From Acidobacteriota bacterium (GTDB lineage Bacteria; Acidobacteriota; Terriglobia; UBA7540): DNA of 6,522 nucleotides. Positions 1-4,281 of this stretch are shown piece by piece; the stretch's first letter is position 1, and every line of letters starts with the position of its first letter. Below the pieces are notes generated by a model, which was given only the letters and a program-made list of their open reading frames with translations, searched no databases and had not been told where the DNA came from. The stretch lies in contig JAKAWO010000174.1 in the NCBI GenBank assembly GCA_021827255.1, forward strand, positions 1-6,522. The letters are read 5' to 3'. Position numbers and translations under genes: made by a program.

Positions 1-78
1 GAATCGCATCGTAGTTCATTTCTCGGCTCCGCACGCCTTCCGAGAGACCTGCTGGCTGATGTCCGGCGCTTGTCGGCC

Positions 79-99
79 AGCGGAGCGCAATGCTCCGCT
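79..99. repeat. Perfect 8-bp inverted repeat upstream of tRNA-Arg
   Basis: An eight-base arm (AGCGGAGC, 79-86) is followed by the loop GCAAT and its exact complement (GCTCCGCT, 92-99). It lies just upstream of the probable tRNA promoter. No run of T follows on either strand, so it is a poor candidate for a factor-independent terminator. It could be a dispersed REP-like palindrome or the hairpin of an upstream transcript. The rest of 1-146 shows no supported gene: frame 1 stays open from the left edge to about 156, but its translation looks like nothing recognisable and runs into the tRNA. Confidence 0.55.
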
Positions 100-108
100 C
101 TTAACAAA

Positions 109-137
109 TTGAACGCCGCTGGCAACAATGGTAAATT
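109..137 (+). promoter_or_regulatory. Probable sigma-70-type promoter of the tRNA-Arg gene
   Basis: A -35-like TTGAAC (109-114) and a -10-like TAAATT (132-137) are separated by 17 bases. Each matches the consensus at four of six positions. The predicted transcription start, about 144, lies only a few bases before the mature tRNA 5' end at 147, which is the arrangement expected for a stable-RNA promoter with a very short leader for RNase P to remove. Confidence 0.5.
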
Positions 138-146
138 GAAAGCTCC

Positions 147-223
147 GCGCCTGTAGCTCAGATGGATAGAGCGGCAGACTTCGAATCTGTAGGCCGGGGG
201 TTCGAATCCCTCCAGGCGCGCCA
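147..223 (+). tRNA. tRNA-Arg (anticodon UCG), CCA encoded
   Basis: All cloverleaf parts can be drawn. The acceptor stem is GCGCCTG (147-153) with CAGGCGC (213-219). The D stem is GCTC/GAGC (156-159 with 169-172). The anticodon stem is GCAGA/TCTGT (174-178 with 186-190), enclosing the loop CTTCGAA. The T stem is GGGGG/CCCTC (196-200 with 208-212) around TTCGAAT. The discriminator is G220 and CCA is encoded at 221-223. Anticodon bases 181-183 are TCG, so the tRNA decodes CGA and probably other CGN arginine codons by wobble. Length with CCA is 77. An apparent 87-codon reading frame on the opposite strand over this gene is an artefact of the tRNA sequence. Confidence 0.97.
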
Positions 224-275
224 GCGATGGGTCGGGTTCCGCGGGCTGACCCGGCTGACCGTCCCCCCGCGCCGT

Positions 276-614
276 TCACTCCTTGCCCAGTTTTGAGGCC
301 AGAATCAGAAGCAGCTTGCGGTTGGATGCGCCCATACGCTCAAACAACTTGAGCAATCTGCGGGCCGATTTTGACTGCCCAGCCGGTGGGAGTATTCGAG
401 GCATGACGGCGCGGCCTTGGTTGCCAAAAAATAACTGATAGGGTTCAACCCCCAAGGCTTTGGCGAACCTTTCCAGCGTGCTGAGCGAAGGGGCCGTGTA
501 TCCGCCTTCCACCCTGGAAATGTAGGAACGCAAAAGCCCCGAACTTTTTTCAATGTCGCCTTGCGAGAGACCCTTGGCCTCACGGAGGGCGCGGATTCGC
601 TTCCCAATTTCCAT
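276..614 (-). CDS. Small XRE-family helix-turn-helix transcriptional regulator
   Basis: A 112-residue protein starting MEIGKRIRALREAKGLSQ. Residues 4-62 form a Cro/C1-type (XRE) DNA-binding domain: helix 1 IGKRIRALREAKG, the turn GLSQGDIEKSSGL, a recognition helix around SYISRVEGGYTAP, then SLSTLERFAKALGV. It is followed by the PYQLFF strand typical of small regulators of this kind. The C-terminal 40 residues (SARRLLKLFERMGASNRKLL) look helical and may mediate dimerisation. No sensor or enzyme domain is present. An in-frame ATG at 659 would add 15 residues, but it lies upstream of the probable promoter (-35 at 645-650) and its extension does not fit the family, so the ATG at 614 is preferred. 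The gene converges on tRNA-Arg with a 52-base gap. No phage, toxin or integrase gene is adjacent, so the target operon is unknown. Confidence 0.87.
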   Translation of the reverse strand: MEIGKRIRALREAKGLSQGDIEKSSGLLRSYISRVEGGYTAPSLSTLERFAKALGVEPYQLFFGNQGRAVMPRILPPAGQSKSARRLLKLFERMGASNRKLLLILASKLGKE

Positions 615-620
615 GATTTT

Positions 621-650
621 ATCAAAACAGAATCCTCTCGTCCTTGTCAA
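621..650 (-). promoter_or_regulatory. Probable promoter of the XRE regulator; leaderless start predicted
   Basis: On the minus strand a perfect -35 hexamer TTGACA (650-645) is followed after 18 bases by TTTGAT (626-621), a four-of-six match to the -10 consensus. Only six bases separate this -10 from the ATG at 614, so transcription would begin at or next to the start codon. No Shine-Dalgarno sequence is correctly placed; a GAGAGGA stretch lies too far upstream, within the promoter spacer. This supports leaderless translation and decides against the longer start at 659. A more A/T-rich TGATAA (624-619) is an alternative -10, but its 20-base spacing is poor. Confidence 0.45.
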
Positions 651-727
651 CAACCGCATAATGTTTGGTTAGCGCACAGCACAATTCGTACAAACTATTC
701 CAAGGCCCGTTTTTCGCTACCGTCAGG

Positions 728-745
728 GCACGGTTTTAACCGTGC
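728..745. repeat. Perfect palindrome, REP-like
   Basis: GCACGGTT (728-735) and AACCGTGC (738-745) are exact complements around two T bases. As a hairpin it would be GCACGG-TTTTAA-CCGTGC. It lies in the non-coding gap between the divergent XRE regulator and MoaD-MoaE genes. It resembles short GC-rich palindromes dispersed between genes in many soil bacteria, but only one copy is seen here. An operator for a dimeric regulator is an alternative explanation. Confidence 0.5.
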
Positions 746-764
746 TGATCGCGCCCGAACTCGT

Positions 765-801
765 CCCCTCCGTGGCTGGGAAGGGGTCCCGCGACGCGGG
801 A
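765..801. repeat. Two adjacent hairpin-forming inverted repeats
   Basis: The first hairpin pairs CCCCTCC (765-771) with GGAAGGGG-type bases (780-786), with one C/A mismatch and an eight-base loop. Immediately after it, TCCCGC (787-792) pairs exactly with GCGGGA (796-801) around GAC. The block is followed by GGGGTGAGGG. Two back-to-back stems in a non-coding gap look like a composite intergenic repeat. No T run follows. The rest of 660-876 has no gene: the reading frame open across 561-851 shows no family resemblance and crosses the XRE gene on the opposite strand. Confidence 0.45.
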
Positions 802-841
802 GGGGTGAGGGATTGCTGCCGACCGGCGCTTTGGGGTTGGG

Positions 842-849
842 TATATACT
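842..849 (+). promoter_or_regulatory. Possible -10 element upstream of the MoaD-MoaE gene
   Basis: The stretch TATATACT contains two overlapping -10-like hexamers, TATATA (842-847) and TATACT (844-849), in an otherwise GC-rich area. Transcription would start near 854-856, directly before the GGAGGGGG ribosome-binding stretch at 857-864. The -35 partner is weak: CCGACC at 819-824, 17 bases from TATATA, matches at three of six positions. It is the only plausible promoter for the three plus-strand genes that I can see in this gap. Confidence 0.35.
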
Positions 850-876
850 GACTGATGGAGGGGGAATTGCCGCGGC

Positions 877-1575
877 ATGAAAATCAGGGTTCTATTTTTC
901 GGCTTGACGCGCGATTTGACGGGGCTTCGCGAGGAATGGGCCGAAGTGTGTGACGGCGAAAGCGTGGCGGGCTTATGGCGCGCTTACGAGGGGCGGTTCC
1001 CAGCCCTGCGGAGCGTTTCCACGTCACTTCAATTTGCCGTGAACGAGGAACTGGCAAAGCCGGACCAGCAACTTCAAGACGGTGACGAGATGGCGGTCAT
1101 GCCGCCGGTCAGCGGCGGTGCGGGCGAGTCTTTCTATGCTATGACCCGGGAGCCCATTCGAGTGGAGGAAGTTTCGCGCTGTCTGAAGCGTCCGGAAGCC
1201 GGCGCCGGCGCCGTGTTTGAGGGCATCGTGCGGCAGACCTCGGGCGGTCGGAAAACCTTGTATCTGGAATACGAAGCCTATGAGCCGCTGGCGCTTCGTA
1301 AGATGCGGGAAATCGGGGATGAAGCCGGGCATCGTTTCCCGATTGACGCCATCGGGATCGTTCACCGCCTGGGCCACCTCGAAATCGGTGAGACGAGCGT
1401 GGCGATTGTGGTGACCGCGCCGCATCGAGGTCCCGCGTTCGAGGCCTGCCGCTACGCCATTGACCGCCTGAAGCAAATCGTCCCTATCTGGAAGAAGGAG
1501 TATTTTGAAGACGGCGCGGTCTGGGCAGAGGGTGAAGGACAGACCCGCGCGCTCGTCGAAGCGCGCGGCGAATAA
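877..1575 (+). CDS. moaX: MoaD-MoaE fusion: single-chain molybdopterin synthase
   Basis: A 232-residue cytosolic protein combining both subunits of molybdopterin synthase, which inserts two sulfurs into cyclic pyranopterin monophosphate during molybdenum cofactor synthesis. Residues 1-81 are MoaD, a ubiquitin-like sulfur carrier (start MKIRVLFFGLTRDLTG, end VMPPVSGG). Residues from about 88 are MoaE. All key MoaE residues known from E. coli are present with a constant offset of 80: R119, H183-R184 in APHRGPAF, K199 in DRLKQ and K206 in PIWKKE. The MoaD Gly-Gly (80-81), normally the free C-terminus that carries the thiocarboxylate, is buried in the chain. Mycobacterium tuberculosis MoaX, a similar fusion, is reported to require cleavage after this glycine. 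GGAGGGGG at 857-864 is a somewhat distant ribosome-binding site (12 bases). No other moa genes are in view. The gene is 78 bases upstream of the phosphatase gene. Confidence 0.95.
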   Translation: MKIRVLFFGLTRDLTGLREEWAEVCDGESVAGLWRAYEGRFPALRSVSTSLQFAVNEELAKPDQQLQDGDEMAVMPPVSGGAGESFYAMTREPIRVEEVSRCLKRPEAGAGAVFEGIVRQTSGGRKTLYLEYEAYEPLALRKMREIGDEAGHRFPIDAIGIVHRLGHLEIGETSVAIVVTAPHRGPAFEACRYAIDRLKQIVPIWKKEYFEDGAVWAEGEGQTRALVEARGE

Positions 1576-1597
1576 ATGATGCGAACTCTTGCGTCAT
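1576..1597 (+). other. Weak hairpin directly after the MoaD-MoaE stop codon
   Basis: ATGATGCG (1576-1583) can pair with TGCGTCAT (1590-1597) around a six-base loop, using two G-T wobbles. It starts at the base following the TAA stop. No T run follows, so termination is doubtful; it could attenuate read-through or stabilise the mRNA end. The rest of the gap to 1653 is A-rich before the next start and might hold a weak internal promoter (TTGGAT at 1605-1610), but no convincing -10 is correctly spaced. Confidence 0.25.
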
Positions 1598-1653
1598 GAC
1601 ACGGTTGGATTCGAGGGTCAACGGCTCAATAAAAAATATCTTCCTGGAGGCGG

Positions 1654-2448
1654 ATGCCGGAATATCTCGAAGTTGCAGTGGAGATCGCCCGCGAAGCTGG
1701 GGCGCTGATCGGGCAGCTTGCTCAGCGGCCCCGCGAAATCGCGTATAAACGTCCCTCTGACCTTGTCACCGACGCGGATCGGCGCTCCGAGGCGCTGATC
1801 GTTGAGCGGCTGCACAGCCACTTTCCCAAACATGCCATCGTGGCGGAAGAAGGCGGCGGCCAGCCAACCGGCTCCGACTATTGTTGGTACGTGGATCCCC
1901 TGGACGGCACGACCAACTATGCCCACGGCTTTCCGGTGTATTGCGTCAGCCTCGGCCTTGCCTGCCGGGATGAAGTGATCGCCGGCGCGGTTTACGATCC
2001 CACGCGCGATGAACTCTATGCGGCGGAGCGCGGCGCCGGCGCTTATCTCAATCACAAGCGGTTGGCCGTTTCCAAAACTTCGGCTCTTTCGGAAAGCTTA
2101 CTTGCGACCGGCTTCCCACCCTTCGCCGCCGATCACGAAACGAATATCGGCTTCTTTTTTCGGCTGACTCAGCTTTCGCACGGCATTCGGCGTGCAGGCT
2201 CTGCCGCGCTCGACCTCTGCTCGGTGGCTGCCGGGCGCTTTGAGGGCTTTTGGGAATTGAAACTCAATTCCTGGGATAAGGCGGCAGGCACGCTGATGGT
2301 GACGGAAGCAGGAGGCAAAGTCACCGACCTGGCGGGACGTCCGTTTGGGCTGCTGGCGGAAGAAATCTTTGCCTCCAACGGACACATTCACGACCAGGCG
2401 GTGCAGATTTTCTCAGAAATGCTCGCTCAGCGAGTCCAGAGGGCGTAG
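1654..2448 (+). CDS. Inositol monophosphatase family protein (SuhB-like)
   Basis: A 264-residue, Mg2+-dependent, lithium-sensitive-type sugar phosphatase, predicted cytosolic. The family hydrolyses inositol-1-phosphate and related sugar phosphates; some members act on fructose-1,6-bisphosphate, histidinol phosphate or 3'-phosphoadenosine phosphate, so the substrate is not settled by sequence. Metal-site motifs are complete: E65-E66 in VAEEGGG, D81-P-L-D84-G-T-T-N in WYVDPLDGTTNY, and W207-D208 in SWDKAAGTLMVTEAGG. The substrate-side segment RRAGSAALDLCSVAAGRFEGFWE (broken here as R179 to E201) is typical, as is VTDADR at 38-43. Length is normal and no signal peptide is visible. GGAGG at 1646-1650 lies only three bases from the ATG, unusually close, but the MPEYLEVAVEIAREAG start fits the family and no other nearby start exists. 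Confidence 0.93.
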   Translation: MPEYLEVAVEIAREAGALIGQLAQRPREIAYKRPSDLVTDADRRSEALIVERLHSHFPKHAIVAEEGGGQPTGSDYCWYVDPLDGTTNYAHGFPVYCVSLGLACRDEVIAGAVYDPTRDELYAAERGAGAYLNHKRLAVSKTSALSESLLATGFPPFAADHETNIGFFFRLTQLSHGIRRAGSAALDLCSVAAGRFEGFWELKLNSWDKAAGTLMVTEAGGKVTDLAGRPFGLLAEEIFASNGHIHDQAVQIFSEMLAQRVQRA

Positions 2449-2520
2449 GGGCATGGCCGGCTCCGGAGCGGAGCGCGATTCAGCGGCGCGCCGGCCGGAA
2501 GTCCGACGAGGAGAACTCGG
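2449..2520 (+). promoter_or_regulatory. Short GC-rich gap with ribosome-binding site for the next gene
   Basis: GAGGAG at 2508-2513 sits seven bases before the ATG at 2521, a good Shine-Dalgarno match that fixes this start. The gap also has GGCCGG (2455-2460) and CCGGCC (2491-2496), able to pair over a 30-base loop. A 23-codon frame from ATG 2453 ends at a TGA overlapping the next gene's start (2522-2524). It might couple translation, but it has no ribosome-binding site or recognisable product and is not called as a gene. No promoter is visible, consistent with read-through from the upstream phosphatase gene. Confidence 0.5.
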
Positions 2521-3369
2521 ATGAATGCAAGGAAGGTCTCCTCGCCCCGCCGCCGCGGGCGCGGTTTGGTCACCTTATCGCTGTCCGGAGCGGGGCTGGA
2601 AGTGATCAAGCCTCGCGCGCGCGACCCGGAAATCACTGAGGCCGACATTCACCTGGGCCGGCTGGGGGAAGGCTTCAGTGGCTTGCGAATCGTTCACCTT
2701 ACCGACGTCCACCACAGCCTGTTCACTCCCATCGAGGAGGTGGAGCGGACGGTGCAACTTGCTAACCGCCTCCGTCCTGACGTCGTGGCCTTGACGGGCG
2801 ATTATGTGACCCTTTCACCCGCCTGCGTTGAGCCGGTGGCGCGTGCCCTCGGCCGCCTGAGCTCGCGGCTGGGTGTCTATGCTGTCCTGGGAAACCACGA
2901 TTTTCAAGTGGACCCCGACGCCATAACACGCGCTCTCGAAACCGAAGGGATCATGGTCCTTCGCAATCGCCATCACGCCCTCCATGCAGCGCGGGATCGC
3001 CTGTGGCTGGTGGGAGTAGATGATCTTTGGTGGGAGGCCGACGATTTTCGCCGCGCCTTCCGGCGCGTGCCCTCCCGCGATCCGAAGATTTTGCTCTGCC
3101 ACAACCCGCTGGGAATTCGGCACGCCGTCCGGCACGGTGTTGACTTGGTTCTTTCCGGCCATACCCACGGCGGACAGGTGCGCCTGCCCTTTTTCGAGCG
3201 CCTTTACACTCGCTCCAGGCTTGGTGAGCGGTTTATCGAGGGGTGGAATCAGCTCGGGCGAACGCAAATCTACGTCAGCCGGGGGATTGGCAAAGTCGTT
3301 TTGCCGCTTCGCCTTGCCTGCCCGCCGGAAATTGCCTGCCTGCGCTTGCGTCGAGCGGCACGGAGCTGA
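2521..3369 (+). CDS. Calcineurin-like metallophosphoesterase (YkuE/YaeI-like), degenerate N-terminal signal
   Basis: A 282-residue member of the calcineurin-like metallophosphoesterase superfamily, which uses two metal ions to cleave phosphate mono- or diesters. All five signature blocks are present: D62-x-H64 in LTDVHH, G93-D94 in LTGDYV, G-N125-H126-D in VLGNHDF, H194 in LCHNP, and H214/H216 in SGHTHGGQ. The C-terminal SRGIGKVVLPLRLACPPEI block places it in the YkuE/YaeI branch, which also includes the LpxG lipid A enzymes; the substrate here is unknown. Homologues usually begin with a twin-arginine signal and hydrophobic segment. Here residues 9-25 (PRRRGRGLVTLSLSGAG) resemble such a signal with a shortened core, so export is uncertain. 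It is convergent with the PP2C gene, 34 bases apart. A second, membrane-linked member of the family is encoded at 4282-5625. Confidence 0.92.
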   Translation: MNARKVSSPRRRGRGLVTLSLSGAGLEVIKPRARDPEITEADIHLGRLGEGFSGLRIVHLTDVHHSLFTPIEEVERTVQLANRLRPDVVALTGDYVTLSPACVEPVARALGRLSSRLGVYAVLGNHDFQVDPDAITRALETEGIMVLRNRHHALHAARDRLWLVGVDDLWWEADDFRRAFRRVPSRDPKILLCHNPLGIRHAVRHGVDLVLSGHTHGGQVRLPFFERLYTRSRLGERFIEGWNQLGRTQIYVSRGIGKVVLPLRLACPPEIACLRLRRAARS

Positions 3370-3403
3370 CGGTGAACGTTCCAGGATTTTTGGGCGAGCC
3401 ATG

Positions 3404-4170
3404 TTAGCTGGTTTTCAGCAGAAGCGCCGTCATGTCGTCGTGCTGAGGGGCGCCGGCCACGAACCTGTCCACAGCGTCGAACAAGCGGTCAAGCTGTTCC
3501 TCGGCCGGCAGCTTCGGATTCTGCGTCAAGACGGCGGCCACGCGGGCGCCTCCAAATTCCTCACCCTCCGCCGTCGCCGCCTCCGAGATACCATCGGTAT
3601 AAAAAATTACTGATTCGCCCGGCGCAAGTCCGAGGGCGTGCTTCTCATACGAAGCACACTCCAGAAGGCCGGAAGGCAATCCGCCCTCGCCGACCGAGAT
3701 CGGACCTGCCTTCGAGATGTGGAACGGTAGCGGCAGCGTGTCGCCGGGTCGAAAAGGCCGTATTGCACGGCGCAATAGCGGCCCGCGAGGCTATGGACGC
3801 GAAGGCGCTGGTTGAGATGGGCCAGCAGAGAGCAAGGCGTCTCCATGTGCTTGTTAAACCCGCGCAGCGTGCCGATGGTGAGGGCCGCGTAAAGGGCTGC
3901 GGGCAAACCTTTGCCCACGACATCGCCAACGTAGAAACCGATCCGCCCGTCAGGAATTTGAAAATAGTCGAGGAAATCCCCGCCCACCTCGGAGACCGGG
4001 CGGATCTTGCCCACTAGCTCCGCGGCATGAGTCCGCAACGGATCCACGGGGATCATGGCGAGCTGCAAGCGACGCGCTTCCTCGATCTCATGCTGGCGAA
4101 TCCGTTGCAGGCATTCGAGCAGGTTGTCGCCCACTCCCCTGTCCGCAACCGCCGTTGAAGCTGAATTCAC
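3404..4170 (-). pseudogene. SpoIIE/PP2C-type serine/threonine phosphatase, frame broken
   Basis: Two overlapping frames together make one PP2C-type (SpoIIE/RsbU-like) phosphatase, a family that dephosphorylates anti-anti-sigma or other regulatory proteins. The N-terminal part reads from 4170 to about 3724: a short helical lead (LLECLQRIRQHEIEEARRLQ), then VGGDFLDYF with D65 and YVGDVVGKG with D83. The C-terminal part, in another frame from about 3724 to 3404, holds FHISKAGPISVGEGGLP, FYTDGISEA and QHDDMTALLL, giving the remaining metal-site aspartates. At the junction ...ATRCRYR must jump to FHISKAG; the family's conserved Ser/Asn-Ala-Gly-His-x-Pro segment is missing. Restoring the frame needs 3k+1 extra bases, about 19 by family spacing. 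Start: GTG at 4170, with GAGGG at 4179-4183 eight bases before it and an extended -10 upstream; the ATG at 4248 lies upstream of that promoter, inside a palindrome. No sensor domain is attached. Real inactivation or an assembly error are both possible. Confidence 0.88.
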
Positions 4171-4194
4171 AACCCCTGCCCTCGCTGGGGAACC

Positions 4195-4203
4195 AGTATA
4201 GCA
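4195..4203 (-). promoter_or_regulatory. Extended -10 promoter of the PP2C gene
   Basis: On the minus strand TGCTATACT (4203-4195) is an extended -10 element: TATACT matches the consensus at five of six positions and carries the TGn motif. The -35 region is poor, as is usual when a TGn is present. Transcription would start near 4188, leaving a leader of about 18 bases that contains the GAGGG ribosome-binding site (4179-4183) before the GTG at 4170. This suggests that the PP2C gene can be expressed separately from the metallophosphoesterase gene upstream. Confidence 0.5.
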
Positions 4204-4224
4204 GAATGCTCGCGAGCCCTGCGA

Positions 4225-4240
4225 CGGCCGCAAGCGGCCG
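4225..4240. repeat. GC palindrome between metallophosphoesterase and PP2C genes
   Basis: CGGCCG (4225-4230), CAAG, CGGCCG (4235-4240): two identical self-complementary hexamers that form a strong hairpin, flanked by partly matching GCGA and CTACGC. It lies between the stop of the upstream metallophosphoesterase (4282) and the PP2C promoter. No T run follows on the minus strand, so an intrinsic terminator is not supported. A REP-like intergenic palindrome is more likely. Confidence 0.5.
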
Positions 4241-4281
4241 CTACGCAAGACCGCCGCTCATAGGCCGGCGATACAGTAATG

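Noticed and set aside
229..253. Stem (CGGGT/ACCCG) after the tRNA as an intrinsic terminator
   Set aside because: The stem is only five bases with an eleven-base loop, and a C run, not a T run, follows.
16..279. 87-codon reading frame on the minus strand over the tRNA
   Set aside because: It is the reverse translation of tRNA-Arg and its flanks; such frames are a well-known artefact and show no protein family.
147..614. tRNA-Arg next to an XRE regulator as the edge of an integrated element
   Set aside because: No integrase, no duplicate of the tRNA 3' end that I can find elsewhere in the window, and downstream genes look like chromosomal housekeeping genes.
561..851. 96-codon plus-strand frame across the XRE start and the palindromic gap
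   Set aside because: It overlaps a well-supported gene, has low-complexity translation from the repeats and no recognisable domain or ribosome-binding site.
2815..3402. 195-codon minus-strand frame opposite the metallophosphoesterase
   Set aside because: It is the antisense of a gene with all catalytic motifs; long antisense frames are expected in GC-rich coding DNA, and its translation resembles nothing.
3020..3613. 197-codon plus-strand frame
   Set aside because: It runs in another frame through the end of the metallophosphoesterase and then antisense to the PP2C gene, so it cannot be an independent gene on the evidence available.
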